From positions 117,588,410 through 117,652,409 of the forward strand of contig CM063284.1 in the NCBI GenBank assembly GCA_032173965.1: a stretch of 64,000 bases of DNA, in the 5' to 3' direction. Under the pieces are notes generated by a model. It was not told the origin of the DNA, did not search any database, and was given only the letters and a program-made list of their open reading frames with translations. The position numbers and the translations under genes are program-made. Below are positions 1 to 13,950 of the stretch, piece by piece (position 1 is the first letter of the stretch; every line of letters begins with the position of its first letter). Source of the DNA: Sitta carolinensis. Lineage: Eukaryota > Chordata > Aves > Passeriformes > Sittidae.

Positions 1-2529
1 ATCAGAAAAAATAAAACCAAGGATGAAAGCTGTGAGATCATGTCTCTGGCATGTAAGAATTGAAGAAATAATTAGGATGCCCTTAGGAATAGAAATGGTC
101 AGAATAAATTAAAACAGGATCTGAAGCAGAATTCAGAGAAGAGGAAATAAATCCAGAGCTGTTACAGATACTTACTAAATTGTTTGGAGGTGACCATTAA
201 GTTTCACTGGAAATCTATGTGAGAGAAAGGCATTATTTTTCAAAAAAAATTAAGTAATTCTTAATTAACACACTAACCACACCCCACACACCCCATAAAA
301 AAACAAAAACAAAAACCCCAAACAAACCAAATCCTTCCCCCCAAAAATGGAGAAAGGCAGTAAGAACCTAAAAACCTTTGAGTTTCGTAAAATAAATTTG
401 TATCAAATAGTTATACAGATAGAGAAAAATTATGAGAGCAAGTTTGTAAAATAGAGGTTTTCATTACTTTTATTTTTAAATAAGGAAGGTAACTTTTAAA
501 GAAGGAAGATGTACTCCACGCTAAGTCTAGAATATTTTATATTAAATAGTAATACAGACAGAGGGAGACAGATGGTATGGCCTGTGAATGGTGGGCTCAT
601 ACAAGTTGAGCAAACAGAGCAATGCATTCGTAGGAGAGAGCTTAGATCCAAGAGCCAATTTCTAAGCCCCAGCTCCAGAGGTAACACATGATTTTTCAAG
701 ACATGGTCTTAGAAAGGTTAACTCTCAGAACAGTGAGGAGCATGAAGATAAGGGGCTTCTAAAGAGGTGAACACTTTATTTTAGCAGAGGTGTAGGTGTT
801 ATGGCAGAGTTTCAGAAACAATGAACTTTTCTCAGAAGCACATTGGAATAAGCTTTTTCTAGGTAGCTGAAACAAAACAACAAACAAACAAAAAAAGGAT
901 ATGACAGAAGCCACAAAGATATTACACTAGGGATAAATACGTTTTAATTTATTGATGGAAAATTAACTGACAATAAAATGTAACTATCTAATTTGAAAGT
1001 CTTTGTCTTTTCTTTTTGTTTGCAGTGGGTCTTAGCTAGAAACAGTATTTTTATACTTAGGATCAGCATTTAAACAAGGATATGAGCTTATAAATTTATT
1101 TTTGCCATTGCCTGAAATTTCATATTTAAGCTGAAGCAACTCATACAGATCATCAGCGGGTACCATCCAAGTCAATGCAAAAATTCCTGCATGCTTACAT
1201 GGTAACAGAGCTTGTTTTCATATGCGAGCAAATCAGCACCTTTACCAATTTTTACCATTACACAAGGAAGCTGTTGTACAACATGAATAAAAAACTCAGT
1301 TATCTTTCAGGATGTGTTTCAGTCTCCTACTTGTGACTGTTCTGCAGTTTGCTGGCTCGCTTTGCACACAGCAGTGTACATTTGCAGTTTAAGTCCCCAG
1401 CCATGATCCAACAGAGGTGAGCTCTGTGTTTAAAAGTGTCAAGGCATCTCCTCCTTTTCCTTGCGAAGCTGGAGCCACAGTTCACTGTGCAGTAAGTATT
1501 CCCTGCAGGATGTTTCCATATTGAAAGATAATCGGATTCTGGCTTTGTGGCTCAAGAAGAATAAAACTCCAGCTAATTCAGTGGTTCACATGCATTATTT
1601 TGTCTTATGCTTCCAACATGTAATTAACTCAGTCAACACGAAATTCAAAACACAACAAGCCAAATCAACACAAGCTCTTTGCAGCAACACCACAATGAAA
1701 TTCTGCTGAAGTTGGATCCCACAAACTGACATTCATACTGACATTCCAATAGAATCAGCTTTCACTTGAATTCTCTTCATAAGAAAGTAAGGAGATACCA
1801 GGCAAAAGACACAATCCATTGTAGGTGCTGCCTGTATTCTCTTTTCTTTTTTACTTCTTTCTTTTAAGAGAAATAGAGATTTTTTTTTTCCCTAATTATA
1901 TCCCCTTTTCAGAACACTATTAGAGAATTTAAAGACTGCTCTGGAAAGCGGTTTTTTTGGGGGGAAGGCAACAGAGATATTCTGCCTGCCCTGAGGACTT
2001 AGGAAGAAATATTGAATGCTAGTTTATGTTTGTTGGTCTCAGGTAAGTAATAACTGAAATTTCTCACCAATAAAGGCTATTTAGTAACTCACATAAAGTA
2101 CAGTATAATTCCATTACACATTTTAACACAGACAAATTTTTGCCCTTTGTAACTGACACTAATGAGAAGACATCTCATATGAGACAGGGCAAGCCTGAAT
2201 GTGTGCAGAAGCAGATCTGCTCTCCTGTCATTCCCATTGCTTAACCTCTTGCTTAGCTCAAAAAGACTCTTACTGGAACTAAGCACATGGTCACTGTGGG
2301 TGTGCCTGGCCTGCCACTCTCTTCATCATGTGCAATTCTGTATGAACAATTCTAACTGTGAGTTAACCAAGAGTAGGCACTTTACAAATTTAAAGGTGAG
2401 TGAGCAGGTAGTTCTCGTATAAAGCAAATTAATTAAACACATTAATAAAAATAATTAAGAAAACTAGTAAAACAGTGATTAATTAGACATTTTAAGAATA
2501 ATAACTTCAAGATATGGGCAGAGAAGAAC
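1..2529. other. AT-rich DNA, no gene recognised
   Basis: No coding region, RNA gene or repeat family was recognised. The open frames here are short (at most about 80 codons), unrelated to each other and lack exon-like flanks. A short A/C-rich stretch lies at about 265-345, made of runs of A separated by C clusters. It looks like simple sequence of no assigned function. Confidence 0.6.
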
Positions 2530-3292
2530 CTTCTGAAATTCAGCAAAAGCAAATGCTGGGTCCTGCACCTGGGAAGAATAACCCCATGCACCAGCACAGG
2601 CTGGGGACTGACCTGCTGGGGAGCAGCTCTGCAGAGAGGGACCTGGGGGTCCTGGTGGGCAACATCTGTCCGTGAGCCAGCAGTGCCCTGGGGCCAAGAT
2701 GATCAATTGTATCCTGAGTGCATTGGGAAGAGTGGGTTGATGATTGTCTTGTCCCTCTACTCAGCCCTGGTGAGTCTACATCTGCGTCCAGTTCTGGTTT
2801 CCACAATACAGTAGAGACCTGGAGCTCCAGGAGCAGGTCTGGCAGGGAGCTACAAAGTTGATCAAGGGTCTGGAGCATCTCCCTTATGAGGAAAGGCTGA
2901 GGGGGCTGGGCCTGCTCAGCCTCAAGAAGAGACGACTAGGAAGGGACCTCATCCATATGTATAATAAATATCTCCAGGAAGAGTGCCAAGAGGATGCATC
3001 CAGGCTTTTCTTGGTGCTGCCAAGCAGTAGGACAAGAGGTGAGGGGCAGAAAACAATGCTTGGAAAGCTCCACCTAAACCTGAGGAAGAATTTCTTTACT
3101 GTGTGGTGGACTGTGCACTGGAACAGATTGTCCAGAGGGGTGGTGTCGTCTCCCTTTCTGCAGATATTTAAGAACCATCTGGATACAGTCCTGTGCCATG
3201 TGATCTGAGATGACTCTGCCTGAGCAGAGAGGTTGGACCAGATGACCCATTGTGGTCCCTTCCAAAGTGATCCATTCTCTGATTCTGTAAAT
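2530..3292 (+). mobile_element. CR1 LINE fragment, 5'-truncated, with ORF2 C-terminus and 3' end
   Basis: This is the 3' part of a CR1 non-LTR retrotransposon, which in a full copy encodes an ORF2 protein with endonuclease and reverse transcriptase domains. The stretch beginning near 2534 matches the CR1 section downstream of the reverse transcriptase core. From 2858 to 3208 a 116-codon frame reads as the ORF2 C-terminus: it contains IKGLEHLPYEERLRGLGLL near its start, then KKRRLGRDLI, RKNFFTVWWTVHWNRL and a final LDTVLCHVI before the stop. The last bases carry GGTTGGACCAGATGACC and a GATTCTGT unit near 3277-3288, typical of the CR1 3' terminus. The copy is 5'-truncated, as most CR1 copies are, so it cannot move on its own. 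Identification rests on remembered consensus features. Confidence 0.93.
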
Positions 3293-4001
3293 ACAGAACA
3301 AAAAATAAAACCAGAATATAATGAAAAGACAAAGGAACAGTCTTTTCGACATTGAACAAAATATTCATATGTGTCGTATTTTTGACACCTGCTATTTTAA
3401 TAGTAGTAATGAAGAGTTACTGCAAATTAAATATTTCTCAGGAACCCACTTCTAAATCAAATCTCTGTACTCTGTGGAAACCAAAGCACTATTATTTTTC
3501 TTTATGAAACTGAATAAACAACAAGAGATGGAATCCACAGAAGAAAATTGATAATGACTTTAACAAAACCTACTCAATAAATTAATTTAATCTGAATAGA
3601 ATATTTGATTTAATGGTTTGGGATACACACTGAAAGATGAGTCCTTGCAGGCTTGATTTTCTATGTTAAAGAAATCAAAAAAACCAAAGGCTTCATGTTA
3701 ATAAGATCAATCTTATTCCAGAAGCTGTTACATTTGTTTACATTTGTGGTGTAGCACTTTTAAGTCTTACAGAGTTTTGTTATATGACAATTGTGCCTAA
3801 AGGAGGAAAGTCTAACAAAGTGAAAAATACTAGAATGGAGGAGGAGGTAGGTGGTAATGAGTACAGCAAGTCAGAGCACAAGAATAATTGTCATTATTGT
3901 AGCCCAGAATTAGAAATATTTATATCATGAATTGGAAACCAGTTCTGTTATCTGACTAACATCTTGTGTGATTCCACTAAAACCCAATCCTGCTAACAAC
4001 A
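3293..4001. other. AT-rich DNA, nothing recognised
   Basis: Single-copy-looking AT-rich sequence between the CR1 copy and the tetranucleotide microsatellite. No frame, splice-site pair or repeat family was recognised. Confidence 0.5.
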
Positions 4002-4006
4002 TAAAA

Positions 4007-4057
<51 letters not shown>

Positions 4058-4058
4058 A
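4002..4058. repeat. (TAAA)n microsatellite
   Basis: About fourteen near-perfect TAAA units run without interruption and end in a slightly decayed A-rich edge. Tetranucleotide arrays of this length are usually length-polymorphic. No poly-A-tailed element was seen attached to it. Confidence 0.97.
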
Positions 4059-7000
4059 AATATAAAATGTGTAACCAAAAGAGGAAAAATATTTTAAAGT
4101 ATTAAGAAACTGATTCTGTGTAGTACGAATTTGTTGGCACTCTCATTCATTAATTCAGAATGTGTTGGAAAACACAGAGTTCAAAAAGAAAAAAATAGAA
4201 ATACGTGATTTCAACGCAATTGCTAATTGGCCAGAAAGGCAAAAATTACTTGAGAAAAACTTAACTGCTAGACCCAAAGCAGCCCTGCCTGTTTACAAAG
4301 CACTTTGAAGGTCTTCTATTGCCTTTCATGATTTTGAATTAGACCTGTGTCAAGAGAATTTCTAAGCTACATATTTTTTAATCTGGAATTGAGAATTTGA
4401 AGCATTTGGCTTCCACAATTACATCAAATTTTAAGTTGTTCTTTACTGAATAAAAAGAGTTAAGCAAAAAATTTTCATTTTAGCTTTCCTAAGGTTAAAG
4501 ATCTTTCTCCTGTTTTTGGAAACTGGATTTAAACATAGTATTAATCCCTTACCCTGGGTCAAATAGGATATTTTATGGCATTAAATTTTATTAAGTATGC
4601 ATGAGGAGGAAGATGTCTGTGAAAAAAGACATTGCATTCATCTTATAAATAAGGCCAGGAACAACAATTTTCAAAACCAGCAACCAGAACTAGAGATCCA
4701 CCATAAGGCACCAGCACTGTAAATTATGTTTTCAGCAGCAGGCAGACCCACAGAAATAGATGAGGTATTCTTAGCCAGACACTGAAAGTTGGATGCATGG
4801 ACACATCTGCAGATCTACTGTTCTGTGTAACTTTTTAATCTGAGTCTCTTTGCTAAGTTACCAAAGCAGTGAACATTCAGAAGAATATTTGATCCTGATA
4901 AGAACACAACGCACTTTGTGCATGAAATCAGTTGTTTAGAAATTTGCAGCAGGATTCAAATTTTATGCCCTTGGCTAAAATGTCTGTCTCTTGCTTTGCA
5001 TGTGTTCACTGTCTGGTTCATCTCTGCCCAGTTTCTGCTGCTGCCTTTAGGTGTTAAATATTATTATAGTTATTTCTGGCTTTCCATCCCTTTATTTTCT
5101 GCTCCTGCTCTCTTCTCTTGCCATATAGCTCCCTACATTTCCTTTGTTTAGAAAATCAAGTAGCCATTTAAGTTCAGCAGTGCTTCGCGCTTCAGTGAGT
5201 TTTTAAAAGAAGAATAATTCCTGAAGGGAATTTTCTTACTAAGGCATTTGTTTTCAGCCTTCTTGGTACCTAATGGTATGATTAAAAATTCCTAATTTTG
5301 TTTTTTCTCATTGCAATTAGTTTATACTCTTTTCTCTGATAATTTTATTTTCTGTCTTGATGCAGTCCAATTTTGGTCTCCAGTAGTTTTGTGTATTGGG
5401 GTATACCCAGACTTCAGATTCTTTGTCCTCTTTCCTGGAAGACCATGCCTGGTGTGATCCCATACTCTCAGGATCTGGCACTGTCTTACACAGTTGAATT
5501 TTAGCTTTGATTTGTAACATTTTTATCTGGGGATGCTCCTCTTGGTTGAACTCATCGTTGTGCCTGAACATTGAATTCAGGGCTAGAAATAATTGTTTTT
5601 CAGCTATTTACAAATCATTCTTGTGTCAGGACGCCTCAGTTTCTTACAGATTAGAAGATAACTCTTTTGTTGTTTCAAACTCACAATTTTGCTCTTACCA
5701 TCAAAAAATTTTGTTCGCCATCTATTAGTGCTGGCACTTAAAAGTTCTCAGTCTTCTTGTACTGCACTGCAGTACTTCTCATTATTTGCTCATTTTCTCA
5801 AATCAATATAATCTTCAAATATCGAAGGGGGAAAACATGGTAAGTGCTCGCTAGCTTTTGTTTGTGTTTTTAAACAGAAACAGGAAGAGCTGTCAGTGTG
5901 GCTGTGCAAAGATATAATGGAAGAGTAATCAAAGTACAGATAATGGCCTCCTTCTGGCCACATATGCACCCATGCTGCACAAAATATGTGTTTCAGGGCA
6001 CAGTGGGGTACAGTCTCAAGATCTGACTCAATGCTCAGGAGGAGTAGGTGCATTCTACATGATTCAGAAGCATATTTTACCAGCCTGTAGAGCTCCTATG
6101 ATAACACAAGTCCAGATAACATCAAAGTGATTTATGGGTTTCATGTAACAAACCCATGACACTCCCATGGGACAGTGCACACAAAGCCACATTCTCATTT
6201 GATGCCACTCAGTAGGGCTCCCATGAAGTCAAGTGTATTTTGGGGAATACAAAACAGTAACATTCTCAGCTTTGCTAACAGACCTGGCTTTCATTACCAA
6301 ATATCAAATTCTTCAGGGTGTATATGATTTTTTGCAAGCTTGTATAGTCTGTCTGAATGAGAGGTGTTGCATGACCAGTAAAGCAAACTAGACAGTTGTG
6401 AACCTCTAAATATATAACTCCCCCAGTGCTGAATTCCTTCATTTCCATACAGCACTGAGATAACTTTGTTAGCCTGGTGCATAATAACACCTGCAGAAAG
6501 TATGTAACAGTCAGTCAAAGCCATTTTGTGCAATATGTTCTCAATTCCATGCAGTATTGCATAATTAAATACAAATTATTATCAGCAGCATATATTGTGG
6601 ACTCCTTAGGCATCACTGGTTCTTTAAAAATGCTCTATAAAGGTTATTTGACCCACTCAGAAGAATACAACACAACATAATTACACTCTCAGGAATAATA
6701 ATATCTTGGTAATATTAGAGGAACTGCTGAAAAGTAAGATGAACCACAGAAAACTACAAAACGGTAAAAAAGACTTTGCAGACCTTCTTAAATAGAAATA
6801 ATTTCACTTTGCTTGTGTGTGTGTATGTGAAAATAAAAGAGGAGATGTTTGCATTTATATTTCTGTAACTCAGCTGTGATTTTCTGATTATGTTCCATTG
6901 TGTTTATCTGTTAAATCATGGATAAATCATTACAAGAGCACAGCACTAGAGCTGGTCAGGATATACAACTACAGAGAGGTGACTCCTTTATGTAACTTTA

Positions 7001-10000
7001 GCTCATAGCCTGTAAATTTAGCCTTCGTGGGTCAAAACCAGAGCACACAGACTTAAACACCTTCCACTGTTGTCAAAAGTCTTTGACTCACACCTTGAAT
7101 CAAACACCACATTTGTTTTGATAGAGACTGACATTTTACAGAGGGTTTCAAAATTTAGAAATCTTATTTCTTTTAACTAGGATAAACACAGTAATATATC
7201 TAATTTTCTCAAAGAAAAATTAAAATAATAATGATAATTTCAGGTTGTTTCAGAGTGTTGTTTAAGCTTTTGAAAACTTCCTATCATAACACATATATTT
7301 CATATAGTACAGAATGAGAACCTTCAAACTGCAAGTTGTTTCAAAAGGAAAGCATGCATTTAGCTTAAACATAAGTTCTTTTTCTTTAGAGTGTTGTTCC
7401 AACAGTCAGCTCTGAAGAATAGTAATGATTGTTGACAGTGTGCAATTTTAGAAGAGATTATGCCCTCATAGCACTCAAAATCTGGAATGCTATGATTCAA
7501 GAAAGCAAATCCATTGTTTTCTTCCTATTGTCATCAATTTATGTATCTTAAAAGACATTAAAAAAAAAAAGTATTTTCGTTTTCAGAAACAGTATATTAT
7601 TTTAAAACTAGAACGTCTTCAATATTAAAAAGTAAAACTTTTTCCATTACTTGGACTAGGTGATTTTCTGGAGCAGTGCCTAGAAGAAACACAGCTGAGA
7701 AAAGGTTTTCTCATCCCTTTCTATCTTGCCTTAAGGTCAACAGCCATCTGGTCTGAGTCACACTACTTCCCTCTCCTTCACATTTGAGGCCGAGCCATTT
7801 GGCCACTTGTGCTCCTGAATAAAGTGAGAGTTGAATTATGAAAACTTTTTATAATGTTCCTAATAACCATTTTAGTATTCTAATTATTAAACAAATATGC
7901 TCCTGCCATGTTTAATGTCATAAAGTTACCCATAAGTTCATGAAAGGATCATGGCAGATGAATAATTGCTTCATTTTCAGAATGAAACAGGTTTGCAGAA
8001 TGCTAAGCCTGGGTTTTGAATACAAGTAACACATATATCTTAATAAGACCTGGTGATATATGCATGTTCTTGAAGCATGCGTGTCTTCACTTCTTCCATT
8101 TTTAGCATATAGATAAATACAAGTATATAGAATATGTATTTTGACTGTTTCATTCCATGAGCTTGCAAAATGTACAGTACATATTCTACACTACATGGAG
8201 AAAACTTGTACTCATGCTAATCTTTCGACTTTGTTGGCAGAATAAATTTTGGGACTTCTGAAGTATTCTTCTAGGAAGAAAAGACATGTACCATTCACCA
8301 TTCATAATATCACAATGATGAAGCAAAGTATACATTGTATACACTATGATGTATATCAGAGTATTTTTCTGAAGATAGTTTCCAATTTATGAAATGCGGC
8401 CTTGTGCAGTGTTGTGCAATACTCCCCATAGGAAAGAAAGACTTGCTACAGAGAACATTGTATATCACTGTGTAGAATTGTCTTCAAGGGCTGTTTTGTT
8501 CATCTCATCTCTATTCTCTGACTATGTGGCTTTCATCAAGGTATTTTCTCTTTACAGAAAATTGTTCCTGAGGGATGAAAGTGAAAAATGTTTCTTAGGT
8601 CTGTTTTGGCCCCCTATTTGGGAGAGTTCGTTTACCTGCTTAGGTTTCTTTATTTCTTGCTGATAATTTTTGCTGATTTTCTGCTTTGTCTTCTCCTTGC
8701 CTTACTACTTTCCCAGTTATGTGTGGTTGGTGGCTAAGAAAGAAGACAGGATGCAGAATGAGTAACAGCCTTGGATTTATGAAAGCAGTGTCCAGGTCCT
8801 CTGACCAACTTCTTCAAGGCTTCAACACACCAGCCTACCCTTTGCTTCATGCAGTAGAAAGAATATAATGCCTTGCTGCACAACATGGACTGAAGGAGCC
8901 AGCTGGAGTCTGTAAGCAGTACAATGGAAGCAGGTGATGGAAACTGATGAGTCACCTGGATGTGTTATAGGTCCAGGTGAATCTACCCAGCTGGATCAAT
9001 GCCCAGATGCAGCTGAACTGCTGCACATCCCCCAGGTAACCTGAACAGCTGAAACCACTGTCCTCTGGGGGCAGCTGTGCCTCAGGTTAGCAAAATGATA
9101 AATCAGGATCTTCTTCAAGTGAAGAAAATTTGTGAAATACTTAGATGTTTTGATAACAGACCTGTTGTAAATACTTAAGACATTTTTGTGAAATGTGATT
9201 AATTTCATTTTGACAAAGAGACAGAAGTAAGCTTGGGACAAGCATTGAATTTTCACACACCTTGAGGATGCTTGTATGTGAAAAGTTGAAGTCAAGTCCA
9301 CAGCTGATTTAAATTCTTTGGTTTTTGAGAGTTCTGGATATCAGATTAACCATTGTTGAATGATAAGCAGAACTGTGAAACTGGATATCAGGCTATATAT
9401 ATTTTGCATGTATAAACACACACTAAATGTATCAATTCAGATGTATTTTCTTTCATCTTTGCTATCCCTTGAGGCTGTTACTCTACAGTTATGCTGTTCT
9501 AGATAAAGTAAAAAAGTATGGAATACAACTGTTTTGTTTCTTTAGTGAACTGAAAATCAACCAGGATTTTTCTAATTATTGGACCCCATGAAGTCAAGAG
9601 GAATTAAACTAATTGCACAAAACCAGTGTCTATTCGTATGATTCAGCATTCAGCAGATGAAAATGTAACAACCACAGTTGAAGGGTATGCAAATTTTGAT
9701 TCTAAACTTGCTTAGTGAAAACTTATATTCTTTCTTAGGTGCTTAAAAAAACTAATTACTTTTTTTAAACCCTGTCACCTGTAAACGGTAAATCCTCAAC
9801 TAAAAATGTTTTAGTGGTTCTGACAGCTTCTGAGATTTATAAGCAATAAATGAAAATCATCACTTTTCGGAATCATTGCTATTTTCACAGCAAATTATTT
9901 TCATGAAGCCAGGTGAAAGAAAATTGAAAATCTGCAGCATATACTGTAGTTTTGTGAGATATTCAAAATGCTGCATTTTGTATTTTCATGACTTTTTTTT

Positions 10001-11365
10001 CTTTGTGTCAGTAGGGACAATTTCTCTCACATGCTTAATCTCAATCTTCTAAACAGAAGGCAGATAATTTATCTAAAAGGCTAAAAAGTCTTTGATTAAT
10101 AACCATGGGAATTGCAGGTATTAAAATCACCCCCAAGTGACCCCATATTGTTCCACGAATCCATTAGAAACTTATTCTGAATTACAAAGAAAAATTAATT
10201 AAAAAGTATAAGGAATACAGAGCTCAAATAAAGTATGCTCCCCTGAGTTCACATGAAGATCTATATGCATGCAAAATGTCATAAAATTGGATTTAATTTA
10301 CAGTATAATTTTATTCTTCAACAACAAGAGGAATACAAGAACAGCAATTTTTGAATTTTTTTATTACTATTGAGTTCTTCATAACAAGCCTACCCGTTAC
10401 AATGACACTTGCATTAATGTCAGTGAAAGAGGAGTTAGAGAGAAGAGACAAATATACTTTGGGTTTTTGGAATTGTAGCAATGGATGAATCCCATCTGGT
10501 TTGGTTGAATAGAATAGTAATCTGTAATGTTCTTGTCTTGTCTTCCGTGGATGAGCAAAACTTTAAATGAGTTGTAAGGAGCTTTACAAAGAATTTTTGT
10601 AACTTTTACTTATGTATGTTTTGTCCTAATTTCATAAATATTTTGCTTATATTTGTTTTTCCCAGCCTGTTCACTTTTCTAAATAGGTCATGACCATTTT
10701 CAATTTTTTTTAGATGTTTGGAAAACAAGCTAGGTGCCAAAAATGGGCTTGCATTCCCCATCTCCCATGCTTCATGCTTCAACATTATAGAGGTATGACT
10801 CTCAGCCCCGTTCATTGCAGGAATGTGCAATCAAAATACTTACCATGCTTCTCATGGGCTTTACAGGGTTTGCTTAGGGTCTTGTAAAAAGTTCCAGTTG
10901 TGATGTCTAATTTGTAAGGCTCTTCAAAAATCCTGGACAGACACCCGTGAGTTAAATCACTTCATTTTGTGAGCGGCTGTGATGGTCTTACTAAAGAGCT
11001 TGTTTAAATCCACCCTGCTGGGGCATTTCTAAGTGTGAATCTTTCAGTGCTGTCCTGCACAGAAGGTGGCATCTTGATTCTTGGTCATTAAAGCCTACAT
11101 ATGGTCAAAGCTACCAAAACCCTAAAAAGAACTACTGAATAATTAGTTTGAGCACTAAGAGCAAAAAATGTGTCTGTTATTTGCAGATATGTCAGAAATG
11201 CAAATACAAAGCAGCCGAAAGAATACTGCTGCAATATTTCTGGTGTAGTGTGAAAAATGTTGTGCAATTACACACAGAAGAGTTGAGGTTAGAAAGAACT
11301 GAAAATTCTGTAGTGGAACCTCTTGTCACATGTGAGGTCAACTACAGCGGGTTGCTCAGGTCTGT
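4059..11365. other. Long AT-rich stretch without recognisable genes
   Basis: Seven kilobases of AT-rich DNA with only short random-looking frames. Small simple tracts occur, such as a TG-rich run near 6812-6830 and an A run near 7560-7571. The part at about 8870-9060 is somewhat richer in GC, with several CCAGGTG/CAGCTG-like words, but matches no family I know. No splice-flanked frame, RNA gene or named repeat could be supported. Confidence 0.5.
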
Positions 11366-12205
11366 GTCCACTTAGGTTTTGGATATCTTCAAGTATGAAG
11401 ACCCCACGTTCTCTCTGGGTAACCTATGCCAGTGTTTGACCACCTCCACAGTAAAATATTTTTTTCATATGTTACAGGGGGATTTCCTTGTATTTCAATT
11501 TGTGTTCATTGCTTTTTGACCTGTCACTAAGAACTCAAGAGAAGGATCTTTCTGGCTCTTCTTCATTCCCTCCTATCAGATATTTATGCATGCTGATAAG
11601 ACTCCCTGCACTGTCTCTTCTCCAGGCTGGCCAGTCACAGTTCTCATTCTCTCATTGTATGTAAGATACAGCAGCCCCTTAATAAATTTTGTGTGTTTCA
11701 CTGGATCCTTCTCCAGTATTTCCAGCATCACTTTTGCGCAGTAGACAGCAGTGACTAAAGTGGAAGAGCCACATGCCTCCACCAGCTGGCATTCCCAGGA
11801 TACCTCTCACTTTATTCGTGGCAAGGGAGCAGTGCTATTCATATCCCTCCTGGTGTCCATCAGGAGCCCATGGGCCCCCTCTGCCAAACTGCCTTCCAAA
11901 AGGGTGGCACCCCAGCTTATGCTGGTGCTGGAGCTGTTCCTCCCAGGGCAGGAGGAGCCTGCACTTTGCACTTCCCTTCACTGAACAGCATGAGATTCTC
12001 ATCATCCCACTTCTCCAGCTGCTGAGGTCCCTCTGGATGGCAGCATGACATCTGGTGTATCAGCCACTCCTCCTAGTTTTGCATTGTCTAAAACTTGCTG
12101 AAGGTTCACTCTGTCAGTGAATGAAGATCTTGCAGCATTGTACCCATTATCCATGTCTGGAGCACAGGACTGGTGCTGTGGATCACAGCCTTCTGAGGTC
12201 AAATA
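11366..12205 (-). mobile_element. CR1 LINE fragment, minus strand, diverged
   Basis: Read on the minus strand, this segment follows the order of the CR1 3' region. It starts with sequence encoding the end of reverse transcriptase (positions 12205 down to about 11800). It continues through the GLEHL..YEERLR-like section near 11650-11700, and reaches the part just before the 3' terminus near 11370. On the plus strand the recognisable words include GGTGTATCAGCCACTCCTCC near 12054 and CTTCTCCAGGCTGGCCAGTC near 11618. The frame is broken by substitutions and small indels, so this is an older, inactive copy. The terminal NATTCTRT repeat is not seen, so the element's last bases are lost or diverged. 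Confidence 0.85.
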
Positions 12206-12314
12206 AGCAGATATTTGTGTGTTATACTACGGCTGGAGACCAAGCAAGTGTGCACAGGTTAAGAATTACTGGATGAATCCAACAATTTCTTGCTTTCAAA
12301 GCTTAAATATTATA

Positions 12315-12317
<3 letters not shown>

Positions 12318-12360
<43 letters not shown>
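12318..12360. repeat. (TA)n microsatellite
   Basis: About 21 uninterrupted TA units. Such a tract can extrude a cruciform and is prone to length change. The short frame that crosses it (a run of alternating Ile and Tyr) is an artefact of the repeat. Confidence 0.98.
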
Positions 12361-12363
<3 letters not shown>

Positions 12364-13875
12364 ACAGCCTGTGTTATTTCTTTTTGTCAATGCTGTCATT
12401 TATGTTCTGAAAAAAAGTGGTACTTTGGAAGCATGCTAATTTTGAAAACATAAGCATACAAAATTTGTCAAAACAGGTGCTATTTATATAAGCAAGGATT
12501 GTGAATTCATTCTCTTTTTTCATTTTTTTTACCAGACTGCTCTGAACCCAGAGGAAATTTATTTTCATTCCTTCTGGTGCATGTTATAATTCCTATCTGG
12601 ATCTGTTGGAACCATGGTTAGAGTTATACAGCATGATTCTTTCAACCTTACACTGAGAACTAATTTGAAGATGCAGCCCCACTTAAGCTAGACTAAACTG
12701 CTAGGAGAGTAAGATGTTAATCAGCAGAAGCCACAGTGCCAGAATCTGGGTCATACTTAATAATTTAGGATTAGACTGTGAGGCCCGTGTGAGTCAACAG
12801 CACATTGTACCATCCCAGAAAAAAAGAGGTTTGTGTGCCTTAATAAACTTGCTCGTTGCTGCTGAAGTCAGCAATTCTTTCTGGATATGTTGTTCCAGAC
12901 ACATACTGCTGGCTGGCTCTAGCAGGCTGAAAAATGGATGAAAGACTGCATTTGCTCTTTACTTCCTCTCATGCCTGACCCCAGAAAGAAAAGAAGTTGC
13001 AAAAGCTCCTTTTATTTAGAACCATATGCTGAATGCCCCCAGGATATGACACTCTGAGAGGTAGCAAGGCTTTCAACTCTCAGGTGTGAGAAGTATCAGA
13101 AATGTGGCATGTCTTGGGCTCAACCTTAGTGCAAATAAATGGCTGAAAAATCTAGCTGTACCTCAATTATTGAGTTGGTGACACCCTAGAATGTCAATTA
13201 TCCTGAAGTTCATCAGAATATACGGTCCACAATACTGACATCCAGGAAGGCATAACATGCAACACTTGCATTTTGCTCCCCATTTCTTGTAGAAGGTTTT
13301 GTAAGGAGTCCTCATCAGTTCTGATTAAGGAAATTCTTTCCTTAGTGTCCTCAGTGCCAATCCATGGCAGTGTTTGTGGTAACAATTCAGAATGGACCTT
13401 GGATAACACTTTCCCACATATCTAGGTGTGTGACACCATCCTCAACATCTCATGATATGTGCTCTACTCCAAATTGACTGACTCATTTTATATTATTTAG
13501 AATGGGCCAGTAAGGAGCAGGGAATGAATGTGAACGACATACAAATCAGCCATAATTCCTCTTTTTTCACACTGGCATCAAGCGGCAATTAAATTACTGC
13601 AGTCTGATAGGTGCAGCTATTAGGACTGAGAAGCTCAGTCTATGGGGAGAAGGAGGTAAATATACTTAAAACTCCATGAATGACCTCGCCTATATTCTCC
13701 CCATCTGTTTTCTTTTCCTTCTGTGAGAAATATTTGTCTGAAGAAGGCAAATCAAACAGCTTTCAGACAGATAATCAGATGCACCAGACATTTGACCATC
13801 TCAGACACCTATGAATTGGGAAGTAGTTCTGGGGAAGCTCCTCCTCTTAAAAAACTGCAGACTCCAAAAAGTTGT
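12361..13875. other. No gene recognised
   Basis: AT-rich to average-composition DNA with no supported exon, RNA gene or repeat family. Confidence 0.5.
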
Positions 13876-13950
13876 GAAAGGACAGGACAAGGACAACGAC
13901 AGGGACAAGGACAAGGACAGAAAAGGGAAAGGAAAAGGGAAAGAAGGAAG
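13876..13950 (+). repeat. Purine-rich GGACAA/GGGAAA imperfect tandem repeat
   Basis: The plus strand first carries imperfect repeats of GGACAA (about 13879-13920) and then GGGAAA/GGAAAA words (about 13921-13950). Almost every base in the second half is a purine. Polypurine/polypyrimidine mirror-like tracts can form triplex DNA. The charged frame across it (alternating Gln-Gly, then Lys/Arg/Glu) is a by-product of the repeat. Confidence 0.9.

Noticed and set aside
2540..2878. 112-codon minus-strand frame
   Set aside because: Antisense shadow of the CR1 ORF2 region on the plus strand.
8870..9060. CAGCTG/CCAGGTG-rich stretch considered as a regulatory cluster
   Set aside because: E-box-like words are common by chance, and no other support was seen.
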